Positions 44,163-53,010 of a DNA stretch of 64,000 nucleotides are shown here, piece by piece. A program made the translations under genes and the position numbers. The notes under the pieces were generated by a model. It worked only from the letters and a program-made list of their open reading frames with translations. It was not told where the DNA came from and searched no databases. Every line of letters begins with the position of its first letter. Positions within the stretch are counted from its first letter, which is position 1. The DNA comes from Streptomyces sp. ICC1 (GTDB lineage Bacteria > Actinomycetota > Actinomycetes > Streptomycetales > Streptomycetaceae), in contig NZ_CP030287.1 in NCBI RefSeq assembly GCF_003287935.1, positions 4,974,959-5,038,958 of the forward strand, in the 5' to 3' direction.

Positions 44163-47100
44163 ATGACCACACCGCCGCAGTACCGCCCGGTACCCGCCCA
44201 GGTCGACCTGCCTGCCCTCGAGCACGCCGTCCTCGACTTCTGGCGCGAGAGCAAGACCTTCGCCAAGACCCTGGAGCAGTCCGAGGGCCGCCCCGAGTGG
44301 GTCTTCTACGAGGGCCCGCCCACCGCGAACGGCATGCCCGGCGCGCACCACATCGAGGCCCGCGTCTTCAAGGACGTCTTCCCCCGCTTCCGCACCATGC
44401 GCGGCTACCACGTGGCCCGCAAGGCCGGCTGGGACTGCCACGGCCTGCCCGTCGAGCTCGCCGTCGAGAAGGAACTGGGCTTCAACGGCAAGAAGGACAT
44501 CGAGGCGTACGGCATCGCCGAGTTCAACGCCAAGTGCCGCGAGTCCGTGACCCGTCACACCGACGCGTTCACCGAGCTCACGACCCGCATGGGCTACTGG
44601 GTCGACCTGGACGACGCGTACCGGACCATGGACCCCGAGTACGTCGAGTCCGTGTGGTGGTCGTTGAAGGAGATCTTCAACAAGGGGCTGCTCACCCAGG
44701 ACCACCGTGTCGCCCCCTGGTGCCCGCGCTGCGGCACCGGCCTCTCGGACCACGAGCTGGCGCAGGGCTACGAGACGGTCGTCGACCCCTCGGTCTACGT
44801 CCGCTTCCCGCTGACCTCCGGCCCCCTCGCGGGCCAGGCGGCACTCCTCGTCTGGACGACCACCCCCTGGACCCTGGTGTCCAACACCGCGGTGGCCGCG
44901 CACCCGGACGTCACGTACGTGGTGGCGACGAACGGCACGGAGAAGCTGGTCGTCGCCGAGCCGCTGCTGGCGAAGTCCCTCGGCGAGGGCTGGGAGGCCA
45001 CCGGCGAGTCCTTCACCGGCAAGGAGATGGAGCGCTGGACGTACGAGCGCCCGTTCTCCCTCGTGGAGTTCCCGGAGCCGGCCCACTACGTCGTGAACGC
45101 CGAGTACGTCACGACCGAGGACGGCACGGGTCTGGTCCACCAGTCCCCCGCCTTCGGCGCCGACGACCTCGCGGTCTGCCGCGCGTACGGCCTGCCCGTC
45201 GTGAACCCGGTCCGCCCCGACGGCACCTTCGAGGAGGAGGTCCCGCTCGTCGGCGGCGTCTTCTTCAAGAAGGCCGACGAGAAGCTCACCGCCGACCTCG
45301 ACGCGCGCGGCCTGCTCTTCAAGCACATCGCCTACGAGCACAGCTACCCGCACTGCTGGCGCTGCCACACCGCGCTGCTCTACTACGCGCAGCCGTCCTG
45401 GTACGTCCGCACCACCGCCGTCAAGGACGCGATGCTGCGGGAGAACGAGAAGACCAACTGGTTCCCGGACTCCGTCAAGCAGGGCCGCTTCGGCGACTGG
45501 CTGAACAACAACATCGACTGGGCGCTCTCCCGCAACCGCTACTGGGGCACCCCGCTGCCGATCTGGCGCTGCGAGGAGAACCACCTCACCTGCGTCGGCT
45601 CCCTCACGGAGCTGAGCGAGCTGACGGGCACGGACCAGGCGAGCCTGGACCCGCACCGCCCCTACATCGACGAGGTCACCTTCACCTGCACGCACGAGGG
45701 CTGCGCCCTCGAGGCGGTCCGCGTGCCGGAGGTCATCGACGCCTGGTACGACTCGGGTTCGATGCCGTTCGCGCAGTGGGGCTACCCGCACAAGAACAAG
45801 GAGATCTTCGAGAAGCGCTACCCGGCGCAGTTCATCTCGGAGGCCATCGACCAGACGCGCGGGTGGTTCTACACGCTGATGGCGGTCGGCACCCTCGTCT
45901 TCGACAAGTCCTCCTACGAGAACGTGGTCTGCCTCGGCCACATCCTCGCCGAGGACGGCCGCAAGATGTCCAAGCACCTGGGCAACACCCTCGAGCCGAT
46001 CCAGCTGATGGACCAGCACGGCGCGGACGCCGTCCGCTGGTTCATGGCGGCCGGCGGCTCCCCGTGGGCGGCGCGGCGCGTCGGCCACGGCACGATCCAG
46101 GAGGTCGTGCGCAAGACCCTCCTCACGTACTGGAACACGGTCGCCTTCCAGGCGCTGTACGCCCGTACGTCGAACTGGGCCCCCTCGGCCTCCGACCCGG
46201 CGCCCGCGGACCGCACGGTCCTGGACCGCTGGCTCCTCTCGGAGCTCCACGCCCTCACGACCGAGGTCACGGAGGCGATGGAGTCCTATGACACCCAGCG
46301 CGCCGGCAAGCTCCTCTCCTCCTTCGTGGACGACCTCTCCAACTGGTACGTCCGCCGCTCGCGCCGCCGCTTCTGGCAGGGCGACGCGGCCGCGCTGCGC
46401 ACGCTGCACGAGGTCGTGGAGACGGTCACCCGCCTCCTCGCCCCCCTCACCCCCTTCATCACGGAGCGGGTCTGGCAGGACATGATCGTCCCGGTCACCC
46501 CGGACGCCCCGGAGTCGGTGCACCTGTCCACGTGGCCGGTCCCGGACACCGCGATGATCGACCCGGAGCTGTCCCGGCAGATGCTGCTGGTACGCCGCCT
46601 CGTGGAGCTGGGCCGCGCGACGCGCGCCGAGTCGGGCGTCAAGACCCGCCAGCCGCTGTCCCGCGCACTGGTCGCCGTATCGGGCTTCGAGACCCTCTCC
46701 CCCGAGCTGCACTCGCAGATCACGGAGGAGCTGAACGTCTCCTCGCTGGCCTCCCTCTCGGAGGTCGGCGGCTCGCTGGTCCACACCACGGCCAAGGCGA
46801 ACTTCCGGGCGCTGGGCAAGCGGTTCGGCAAGGGCGTGCAGGACGTGGCCAAGGCCGTGGCCGCGGCGGACGCGGCGGCGCTGTCGCTGGCGCTGCGCTC
46901 CGGCGGGGCGACCGTCGAGGTGAACGGTGAGACGGTCACCCTCACCCCGGAGGAGGTCATCATCACGGAGACCCCGCGCGAGGGCTGGTCGGTGGCGTCC
47001 GACTCGGGCGCGACGGTCGCGCTGGACCTGGAGATCACTCCGGAGCTGCGGCTCGCGGGCCTGGCGCGTGATGCGATCCGGCTGATCCAGGAGGCCCGGA

Positions 47101-47309
47101 AGAACTCCGGCCTGGACGTCGCGGACCGGATCGCCCTGCGCTGGTCCTCGCCGGACCCGGAGGTCGTGACGGCCCTGACGGACCACGCGGGCCTCATCGC
47201 GGACGAGGTCCTCGCCACGGACTACGCGTCCGGCGACGCGGACGACACGTACGGCGACCCGTTCGAGGACGAGCCCCTCGGCCTGACCTTCCGCCTCCGC
47301 AAGGCGTAG
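44163..47309 (+). CDS. ileS: Isoleucyl-tRNA synthetase
   Basis: A 1048-residue class I synthetase that charges tRNA-Ile and edits valine. The HIGH-equivalent reads PTANGMPGAHHIEARVFKD (about 53-71) and the KMSKS-equivalent is GRKMSKHLGN near residue 601. The GxPGxHH form and long C-terminus fit the IleRS2 (eukaryote-like) group, which is known to be less sensitive to mupirocin; that property here is inference. The CP1 editing domain lies between about 190 and 400 (LVWTTTPWTLVSNTAVAAHP). ATG 44163 is 14 bases after the GGAGG site. It is controlled by the T-box and converges on divIVA. Confidence 0.96.
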   Translation: MTTPPQYRPVPAQVDLPALEHAVLDFWRESKTFAKTLEQSEGRPEWVFYEGPPTANGMPGAHHIEARVFKDVFPRFRTMRGYHVARKAGWDCHGLPVELAVEKELGFNGKKDIEAYGIAEFNAKCRESVTRHTDAFTELTTRMGYWVDLDDAYRTMDPEYVESVWWSLKEIFNKGLLTQDHRVAPWCPRCGTGLSDHELAQGYETVVDPSVYVRFPLTSGPLAGQAALLVWTTTPWTLVSNTAVAAHPDVTYVVATNGTEKLVVAEPLLAKSLGEGWEATGESFTGKEMERWTYERPFSLVEFPEPAHYVVNAEYVTTEDGTGLVHQSPAFGADDLAVCRAYGLPVVNPVRPDGTFEEEVPLVGGVFFKKADEKLTADLDARGLLFKHIAYEHSYPHCWRCHTALLYYAQPSWYVRTTAVKDAMLRENEKTNWFPDSVKQGRFGDWLNNNIDWALSRNRYWGTPLPIWRCEENHLTCVGSLTELSELTGTDQASLDPHRPYIDEVTFTCTHEGCALEAVRVPEVIDAWYDSGSMPFAQWGYPHKNKEIFEKRYPAQFISEAIDQTRGWFYTLMAVGTLVFDKSSYENVVCLGHILAEDGRKMSKHLGNTLEPIQLMDQHGADAVRWFMAAGGSPWAARRVGHGTIQEVVRKTLLTYWNTVAFQALYARTSNWAPSASDPAPADRTVLDRWLLSELHALTTEVTEAMESYDTQRAGKLLSSFVDDLSNWYVRRSRRRFWQGDAAALRTLHEVVETVTRLLAPLTPFITERVWQDMIVPVTPDAPESVHLSTWPVPDTAMIDPELSRQMLLVRRLVELGRATRAESGVKTRQPLSRALVAVSGFETLSPELHSQITEELNVSSLASLSEVGGSLVHTTAKANFRALGKRFGKGVQDVAKAVAAADAAALSLALRSGGATVEVNGETVTLTPEEVIITETPREGWSVASDSGATVALDLEITPELRLAGLARDAIRLIQEARKNSGLDVADRIALRWSSPDPEVVTALTDHAGLIADEVLATDYASGDADDTYGDPFEDEPLGLTFRLRKA

Positions 47310-47319
47310 CCCAGGCCCC

Positions 47320-47359
47320 CTGTGGCCCGGCACCCCTCCCGGGGGGCGTCGGGCCACAG
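47320..47359 (+). terminator. ileS terminator hairpin
   Basis: CTGTGGCCC (47320-47328) pairs with GGGCCACAG (47351-47359), with extra pairs inside, followed by a pyrimidine-rich CTGTTTCTCTCCCC. It begins 10 bases after the ileS stop. Confidence 0.75.
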
Positions 47360-47419
47360 CTGTTTCTCTCCCCTCCCCGCCCTTCCACCGTTCCCCGGGC
47401 CGGCCCGGACCCGGTCCTC

Positions 47420-47500
47420 GGGGCTGGATCTATCCAGCCCCGCCGGCGTTTGAGGCGCGGGGTCCGGGGCGGAGCCCCAGGGGGTCCGGGCGCAGCCCGG
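47420..47500. repeat. Dispersed intergenic Streptomyces repeat
   Basis: Inverted repeat GGGGCTGGAT-CT-ATCCAGCCCC (47420-47441) is followed by CGCCGGCGTTTGAGGCGCGG and GGTCCGGGGCGGAGCCCC. From memory, this arrangement is very common between genes in Streptomyces. No coding sequence. It occupies the 285-bp gap between ileS and divIVA. Confidence 0.7.
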
Positions 47501-47529
47501 GGGCCGCGTACCGGCCGGGGTACGAAAAC

Positions 47530-47571
47530 GGGCCGGGCCCGGTGCCCCCGAAGGGGAACCGGGCCCGGCCC
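47530..47571 (-). terminator. divIVA terminator hairpin
   Basis: A 14-bp perfect stem, GGGCCGGGCCCGGT (47530-47543) with ACCGGGCCCGGCCC (47558-47571), ends 23 bases after the divIVA stop (in the reverse direction). A short A-run on its left (GAAAAC) gives a T-tract on the reverse strand. Confidence 0.82.
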
Positions 47572-47594
47572 GACCGTCTGCCGACGGATACCGC

Positions 47595-48869
47595 TTAGTT
47601 GTCGTCCTCGTCGATCAGGAAGCCCCGCATGGGAGACGGCGCCTGCTGCATCGGCTGCGGAGCGACAGGCCGCACCGGAGCCATCGGCTGCGTCATCGCC
47701 GGGGACATCTGCTGCTGGCCGCCACCGTAGGACGGGGCCATCGGCGACGGACCGCCCATCGGCGAGGGGCCGCCCATCGACGGACCGCCCATGGAGTGCA
47801 TCGCACCGGCCGGGGCCATCGAAGGAGACGGCGACGGAGGCAGCGCGGGACCGGCGGGGTTCCGCGGCGGGGCCAGCGAGTCGTCGGCCTGGGTCTCCAG
47901 CTGGCGCAGCTGCGATTCCAGGTAGGACTTCAGACGGGTGCGGTACTCGCGCTCGAAGCCCCGCAGGTCCTCGACCTTGCGCTCCAGCGTGGCGCGGGCG
48001 GACTCCAGGGAGCCCATCGCGACGCGGTGCTTCTCCTGCGCGTCCCGCTCCAGCGCGTCGGCCTTGGCACGGGCGTCCCGCTCCAGGCCCTCGGCGCGCG
48101 ACCGGGCCTCGCCGACGATCTTGTTGGCCTCGGAACGGGCCTCCGCGATCGCCTGGTCGGCGGTCTGCTGCGCGAGCGACAGGACGCGGGCGGCACTGTC
48201 GCCACCGGGGCCCTGCTGCGGGAGCTGCTGCGGCTGCTGCTGGTGCATCTGCTGGCCCATGGGCTGCATCTGCTGCCCCATCGGCTGCATCTGCTGGCCC
48301 ATCTGCTGCTGGCCCATCTGCTGGCCGAGCGGGTTCTGGCCGCCCATGGACTGCTGCTGCATCGGGCCGCCCATGGGGCCGGGGCCCTGCTGGCCCATGC
48401 CCTGCTGGCCCATGCCCTGCTGGCCCATCTGCTGGCCCATGCCCTGCTGGCCCATCTGCTGCTGCCCACCCATGGTGTGCTGCTGCATGGGGCCGCCCAT
48501 CGGGCCCGGACCCTGCTGGCCGTGCCCACCGGGACCGGCCGAAAGCTGGGGCTGGCCACCCGGAAGCTGCGGCGGACCCATCTGGGGCTGCTGCTGCGGG
48601 GGGCCGGATATGGCCGCGGGCACGGGGGCGCCGGGGCCGCGCTGGTCCTGGGGTTCCGGCTTGCGCATGCCCTGCTGCTGCTGGTTCTGCGCGGCGGCGC
48701 GCGTGGCGGCCGCGAGCTTGGCGCGCAGGTCCTCGTTCTCGCGCAGCAGGCGCGTCAGCTCGGACTCGACCTCGTCGAGGAAGGCATCGACCTCGTCCTC
48801 GTCATAGCCTTCTCGGAGGCGGACGGTCGTGAACTGCTTGTTCCGCACGTCCTCGGGGGTCAGCGGCAT
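47595..48869 (-). CDS. divIVA: Polar growth protein DivIVA
   Basis: A 424-residue coiled-coil protein that marks curved membrane at hyphal tips and directs apical growth and branching. The conserved membrane-binding N-terminus is MPLTPEDVRNKQFTTVRLRE with GYDEDEVDAFLDEVESEL, followed by coiled coil 1, a long Gln/Gly/Met/Pro-rich linker (QQMGQQGM repeats, about 85-215), coiled coil 2 (SLAQQTADQAIAEARSEANK onward) and a disordered tail ending FLIDEDDN. Streptomyces DivIVA is longer than others because of this linker. The repeats are also DNA-level repeats, so length can vary between strains. It is the last gene of the dcw cluster here. Confidence 0.95.
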   Translation of the reverse strand: MPLTPEDVRNKQFTTVRLREGYDEDEVDAFLDEVESELTRLLRENEDLRAKLAAATRAAAQNQQQQGMRKPEPQDQRGPGAPVPAAISGPPQQQPQMGPPQLPGGQPQLSAGPGGHGQQGPGPMGGPMQQHTMGGQQQMGQQGMGQQMGQQGMGQQGMGQQGPGPMGGPMQQQSMGGQNPLGQQMGQQQMGQQMQPMGQQMQPMGQQMHQQQPQQLPQQGPGGDSAARVLSLAQQTADQAIAEARSEANKIVGEARSRAEGLERDARAKADALERDAQEKHRVAMGSLESARATLERKVEDLRGFEREYRTRLKSYLESQLRQLETQADDSLAPPRNPAGPALPPSPSPSMAPAGAMHSMGGPSMGGPSPMGGPSPMAPSYGGGQQQMSPAMTQPMAPVRPVAPQPMQQAPSPMRGFLIDEDDN

Positions 48870-48951
48870 GTCTTCTTCACCTCTACGTAGTCGTCGGCAG
48901 TCGGCAAGACCGTATCGGGACTGTCCCCGCGCCTGCGGGGAAGCACATCGT

Positions 48952-49248
48952 TCACACGCTTCTCGCAGCGGTGCTCACGAAACTGATGAGGATGTAAACG
49001 ATGATCATCAGAACGAAGAAGGACAGGTCGAGTGCCACGCCCCCGAGACGCAACGGCGGGATGAGCCGCCGGAGAAGCTTGAGCGGTGGATCGGTGACAG
49101 TGTAGGTGGCCTCCAGAACGACCACCATCGCCTTGCCGGGTGTCCATGAACGTGCGAACTGGAACACGTAGTCCATGACCAGTCGGAAGATCAGCACGAT
49201 GAGGAAGCACATCAGCGCGATGTAGACCACTTGTAGTGCGACACCCAT
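48952..49248 (-). CDS. ylmG: YggT family membrane protein YlmG
   Basis: A 98-residue YggT/YlmG protein with two hydrophobic segments (about 5-25 LQVVYIALMCFLIVLIFRLV and 73-92 LSFFVLMIIVYILISFV) and the conserved central loop TDPPLKLLRRLIPPLRLGGV. It usually sits between sepF and divIVA and is linked to division, but is not well defined. Downstream of sepF, 60-bp gap. Confidence 0.9.
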   Translation of the reverse strand: MGVALQVVYIALMCFLIVLIFRLVMDYVFQFARSWTPGKAMVVVLEATYTVTDPPLKLLRRLIPPLRLGGVALDLSFFVLMIIVYILISFVSTAARSV

Positions 49249-49308
49249 CCCGCGCTTCCCTCTCCCCTGCTCCCGCTCAGTTCCCGGTCCCGTATCTGAC
49301 GGATCGGT

Positions 49309-49929
49309 CTAGCTTTGGTTGAAGAACCCGCCCTCCGCGATGCGGGCCTTGTCCTCCGCCGTGACATCGACGTTAGCAGGCGACAGCAGGAACACCTTCT
49401 GTGTCACGCGTTCAATGCTGCCGTGCAGGCCGAACACGAGGCCGGCGGCGAAGTCGACCAGACGCTTCGCGTCCGTGTCGTCCATCTCCGTGAGATTCAT
49501 GATCACCGGAGTGCCCTCACGGAAGTGTTCCCCGATGGTACGGGCCTCGTTGTAGGTCCGGGGGTGGAGTGTCGTGATGCGGTACGGCTCCCGCTCGGAG
49601 ACGACCTTGGGCATGATCACGGGGGCGTTCTTCTCCAGATTCGAGCGTTCGGGTGTGATGGATGCCACGGGGGCGATTCGCGCAGGACGTCCGTTTTCAA
49701 CCGGCATTGGGAGGGGTTCCCTTGGCGCCGGAGGCTGTGCAACTCGTACCGGTTCGTCCGATACGGGCGATTGGTGCGAAACGGGCTGCTGTCGGCGGTC
49801 CCGCTCGCGCGACCGCTCCGGTTCCGGCTCGGGCTCGAACTCGTCGTCGGGGTCGTACCCCGGGTTGTCGTACCGGTCGTCCTCCACGAGGCCGAGGTAG
49901 ACCGCCATCTTGCGCATCGCGCCGGCCAT
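49309..49929 (-). CDS. sepF: Cell division protein SepF
   Basis: A 206-residue protein that anchors FtsZ to the membrane and bundles filaments, substituting for FtsA, which is absent in actinobacteria. The N-terminal amphipathic helix [20 protein letters not shown] is followed by a disordered Pro/Arg/Glu linker and a C-terminal DUF552 domain ([20 protein letters not shown] then [20 protein letters not shown]). The length is normal for Streptomyces. Confidence 0.94.
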   Translation of the reverse strand: MAGAMRKMAVYLGLVEDDRYDNPGYDPDDEFEPEPEPERSRERDRRQQPVSHQSPVSDEPVRVAQPPAPREPLPMPVENGRPARIAPVASITPERSNLEKNAPVIMPKVVSEREPYRITTLHPRTYNEARTIGEHFREGTPVIMNLTEMDDTDAKRLVDFAAGLVFGLHGSIERVTQKVFLLSPANVDVTAEDKARIAEGGFFNQS

Positions 49930-50080
49930 TCTCTGAGTCCTCCGCTCTGTGGTGGATCGCCCTGTCGCAGGTGTCTCGCCGTGTCACGAATGTCACCAAC
50001 TGCCCGCGATCCACGTGGTCCATCCGCTCATCTGCGGAAATGACCATATTTTCTGCTGTGGTCCGACTTTCTTCGCGACG

Positions 50081-50800
50081 TTACCCGAGCCGGGGTCTCG
50101 CGCCGAGTACCGCAGTGCCGACGCGTACATGTGTCGCACCGGCCGCAATGGCCTGTTCCAGGTCCGCGCTCATCCCTGCGGACACCATCGTGGCAGCAGG
50201 ATGGTCCACGCGCAGGCGGGATGACAATTCCATCAGCCGCTCGAAGGCCGCTTGTTCGCGTCCCGCGTAGCTCCCGGCCAGCGGTGCGACCGTCATCACG
50301 CCCTCGATCCGCAGTCCGGGCGCCGCCGCCACGAGGTCCGCCAGCTCCGCGAGCTGCTCCGGCGCGGCGCCGCCGCGGTCCCCCCTCCCGCCCGACTCGG
50401 CGTCGAGGGCGATCTGCACCAGGCAGCCCAGTTCGCGCCCGGCGCCCTCCGCCGCCGCCGAGAGCGCCGTGACGAGCTTCGGCCGGTCGACCGACTGCAC
50501 GAACTGCGCGTATCCCGCCACGGAACGGACTTTGTTCGTCTGCAACTGGCCGACGAAGTGCCAGTCGAGTCCCAGATCCGCGCAGGCCGCCGCCTTGGGG
50601 GCCGCGTCCTGGTCCCGATTTTCCGCCACGTGACGGATGCCCAGGTCCGCCAGCAGTCGTACGTCGCTCGCCGGGTAGGTCTTGGTGACCACGATGAGGG
50701 TCACCTCTTCCCGCTTGCGCCCGGCGGCGGCGCAGGCGGCGAGGATTCGTTCCTCCACCCGCGCGAGGTTCTCGGCCAGCTCGGCCTTACGGTCCGTCAT
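50081..50800 (-). CDS. yggS: YggS-family PLP-binding protein
   Basis: A 239-residue fold-type III PLP protein of the YggS/PROSC family, involved in PLP homeostasis, without known enzymatic reaction. The PLP lysine is in LIVVTKTYPASD (Lys about residue 40), with HFVGQLQTNKVRSVAGYAQF and SAGMSADLEQAIAAGATHVR. The usual VGENR is AENRDQD. It starts 3 bases after the pgeF stop and lies in the standard place between sepF and pgeF. Confidence 0.92.
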   Translation of the reverse strand: MTDRKAELAENLARVEERILAACAAAGRKREEVTLIVVTKTYPASDVRLLADLGIRHVAENRDQDAAPKAAACADLGLDWHFVGQLQTNKVRSVAGYAQFVQSVDRPKLVTALSAAAEGAGRELGCLVQIALDAESGGRGDRGGAAPEQLAELADLVAAAPGLRIEGVMTVAPLAGSYAGREQAAFERLMELSSRLRVDHPAATMVSAGMSADLEQAIAAGATHVRVGTAVLGARPRLG

Positions 50801-50803
50801 TCT

Positions 50804-51535
50804 TCAGTCCAACCAGACATATCCGGCAAGCCGCCCGGTCACCCGGTCGCGGCGGTACGAGAAGTGGTCCCGCGACTCCAGTGTGCAGAACGGGGAGCGG
50901 CGCGCGTCGGCCACCCCCGCCTCCGCCAGCTGCGCGTGCACCCCGGCGACCACGTCCACGGCCGGTGTCCCCCAGCTGGTCTCGGCGTACGCGGCCGGAA
51001 CCACCTCGGCGACGGCCGCCCGCATCTCGGCGGGCACCTCGTAGCAGCGCCCGCACACCGCGGGTCCGGTCCGGGCGACCATGCGCGCGGGGTCGGCCCC
51101 CAGCGAGACCATCGCCTCGACGGCGGCGGTCACGACCCCGGCGACCAGCCCGGGCCGCCCTGCGTGCGCGGCCCCCGCGATCTTGGCGACCGGGTCGGCC
51201 AGCAGGACGGGCGTGCAGTCGGCGGTGAGGACCGCGAGGGCGAGCCTCCGACGGGTGGTCACCACCGCGTCCACCGGGGGGATCTGCGCGTCGGCGGCCC
51301 ACGGGCCGTCGACCACCGCCACGTCGCGGCCGTGCACCTGGTTCATCCAGACCACCAGGTCCGGAGCGATACCGAGGGCCTGGGCCGTGGCGGTCCGGTT
51401 CGCGCGAACGGCGGCCGGGTCGTCTCCGACCGCGCCGCCGAGATTGAGCTCCTCGTACGGAACGGCGCTCACCCCGCCCCACCGGTCGGTGAAGGCGAAG
51501 TGGGCGCCGCTCTCGCTGTGCTGCTCCAGGGTCAC
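50804..51535 (-). CDS. pgeF: Peptidoglycan editing factor / polyphenol oxidase family (PgeF, YlmD)
   Basis: A 243-residue laccase-domain protein, formerly YlmD/YfiH. In E. coli PgeF removes wrong L-serine from UDP-MurNAc; related proteins were called polyphenol oxidases. The copper/zinc-ligand motifs [34 protein letters not shown] and [12 protein letters not shown] are present. Its GTG start overlaps the ftsZ stop (GTGA), so its synthesis is coupled to FtsZ. Confidence 0.9.
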   Translation of the reverse strand: MTLEQHSESGAHFAFTDRWGGVSAVPYEELNLGGAVGDDPAAVRANRTATAQALGIAPDLVVWMNQVHGRDVAVVDGPWAADAQIPPVDAVVTTRRRLALAVLTADCTPVLLADPVAKIAGAAHAGRPGLVAGVVTAAVEAMVSLGADPARMVARTGPAVCGRCYEVPAEMRAAVAEVVPAAYAETSWGTPAVDVVAGVHAQLAEAGVADARRSPFCTLESRDHFSYRRDRVTGRLAGYVWLD

Positions 51536-52731
51536 TTCAAGAAGTCCGGGACATCCAGTTCCTCGGCCGGGCTGTCCTGGTACGGGCGGGCCGTCGGGAC
51601 CTGCGGGGCCGGCGCCTCGGCGACCGGGACCGGCTCCGAGCGGACGGGCTCCTCGCGCGGGGTGACCGAGCCGAGTCCGCCGAAGGCCGGACGGACCGGG
51701 TCGGCGGCACGGACCGGAGCCGGGGCCGGCTCCTCGCGCTTGGTGGACGCCGCGCCGATGACGTTGTCCCGGCGGGCCGGGGGCTGTCCGCCGTCGAACC
51801 CGGCCGCGATCACGGTGACCCGCACCTCGTCGCCGAGCGCGTCGTCGATGACGGCGCCGAAGATGATGTTCGCCTCGGGGTGCGCGGCCTCGCTGACCAG
51901 CTGCGCGGCCTCGTTGATCTCGAAGAGACCGAGGTCCGAGCCACCGGAGATGGAGAGCAGCACGCCGCGGGCGCCGTCGATGGACGCCTCCAGCAGCGGC
52001 GAGGAGATCGCCATCTCGGCGGCGGCCACCGCGCGGTCGTCGCCGCGGGCCGAGCCGATGCCCATCAGGGCCGAGCCCGCCTCGGACATCACGGACTTGA
52101 CGTCGGCGAAGTCGAGGTTGATCAGACCCGGGGTGGTGATCAGGTCGGTGATGCCCTGGACGCCGGACAGCAGGACCTGGTCGGCCGACTTGAAGGCGTC
52201 GAGCACGCTGACCTGGCGGTCCGAGATGGACAGCAGTCGGTCGTTGGGGATGACGATGAGGGTGTCGACCTGCTCGCGGAGCTGGGCGATGCCGTCCTCG
52301 GCCTGGTTCGCGCGGCGCCGGCCCTCGAAGGTGAACGGCCGGGTGACCACACCGATCGTCAGGGCGCCCAGCGAGCGCGCGATGTTGGCGACGACGGGTG
52401 CGCCGCCGGTGCCGGTGCCGCCGCCCTCACCGGCGGTGACGAAGACCATGTCGGCCCCCTTGAGGACCTCCTCGATCTCCTCGCGGTGGTCCTCTGCCGC
52501 CTTGCGCCCGACATCCGGGTTGGCGCCTGCGCCAAGTCCCCGGGTCAGTTCGCGGCCGACGTCGAGCTTGACGTCGGCGTCGCTCATCAACAGCGCCTGG
52601 GCGTCCGTGTTGATGGCGATGAACTCGACGCCCTTGAGACCGACCTCGATCATTCGGTTGATGGCATTGACACCACCGCCGCCGACACCGATGACCTTGA
52701 TGACTGCGAGGTAGTTCTGCGGTGCTGCCAC
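51532..52731 (-). CDS. ftsZ: Cell division GTPase FtsZ
   Basis: A 399-residue tubulin homologue, the size typical of Streptomyces FtsZ. It polymerises with GTP into Z-rings and, in aerial hyphae, multiple sporulation septa. Motifs: nucleotide-binding [13 protein letters not shown], tubulin signature [11 protein letters not shown]7 loop [11 protein letters not shown], and the C-terminal [15 protein letters not shown] tail (here [11 protein letters not shown]), which binds SepF. The GTG start gives [15 protein letters not shown]; an upstream start would add a non-conserved N-terminus. The 279-bp region before it holds promoters. Confidence 0.98.
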   Translation of the reverse strand: MAAPQNYLAVIKVIGVGGGGVNAINRMIEVGLKGVEFIAINTDAQALLMSDADVKLDVGRELTRGLGAGANPDVGRKAAEDHREEIEEVLKGADMVFVTAGEGGGTGTGGAPVVANIARSLGALTIGVVTRPFTFEGRRRANQAEDGIAQLREQVDTLIVIPNDRLLSISDRQVSVLDAFKSADQVLLSGVQGITDLITTPGLINLDFADVKSVMSEAGSALMGIGSARGDDRAVAAAEMAISSPLLEASIDGARGVLLSISGGSDLGLFEINEAAQLVSEAAHPEANIIFGAVIDDALGDEVRVTVIAAGFDGGQPPARRDNVIGAASTKREEPAPAPVRAADPVRPAFGGLGSVTPREEPVRSEPVPVAEAPAPQVPTARPYQDSPAEELDVPDFLK

Positions 52732-52830
52732 GTCGAAGGCCTCTCGCCTCGAGTTACGTGTCGTTCGCCTCGCGGGCCTGCGGTGCGACGACTGATGCCG
52801 AAATTGGGACGGTTCGTACACGCCGACCCG

Positions 52831-52928
52831 AACCCTAACCCTGAAGTTTAGGGTTATGAGTGTGTCTGTTCCTTGGACTCTCCGAACAGGACACTAAGTC
52901 GACAAGTAGCGCGTGTTCAACGAACACG
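52831..52928 (-). promoter_or_regulatory. ftsZ upstream control region
   Basis: On the reverse strand TTGAAC (52915-52920) and TAGTGT (52891-52896) are 18 bases apart, a plausible promoter about 160 bases before ftsZ. A perfect palindrome CGTGTTC-AAC-GAACACG (52912-52928) covers its -35 box. GGACAC at 52889-52894, overlapping the -10, matches the WhiA-type GACAC motif; WhiA/WhiB control of ftsZ in sporulation is known. A second inverted repeat AACCCTAA/TTAGGGTT (52831-52838/52848-52855) lies nearer the gene. Streptomyces ftsZ has several promoters, one sporulation-specific. Confidence 0.6.
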
Positions 52929-53010
52929 CCGAACCTCCCGTTTTTCTTTTCACCCTATGTGATCACCCGTATCGCTGGCCAACCAGGGTGCGTCGGTGTT
53001 CGACCCGACG

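Noticed and set aside
43749..47357. A ~1200-codon open frame antisense to ileS
   Set aside because: It is the codon-phase shadow of a certain gene in GC-rich DNA; its composition (His/Arg/Gly/Val runs) resembles no protein.
52841..52860. AAGTTTAGGGTTA as an adapter or telomere-like repeat
   Set aside because: It is part of a short inverted repeat in the ftsZ upstream region, with no tandem array and no contig break.
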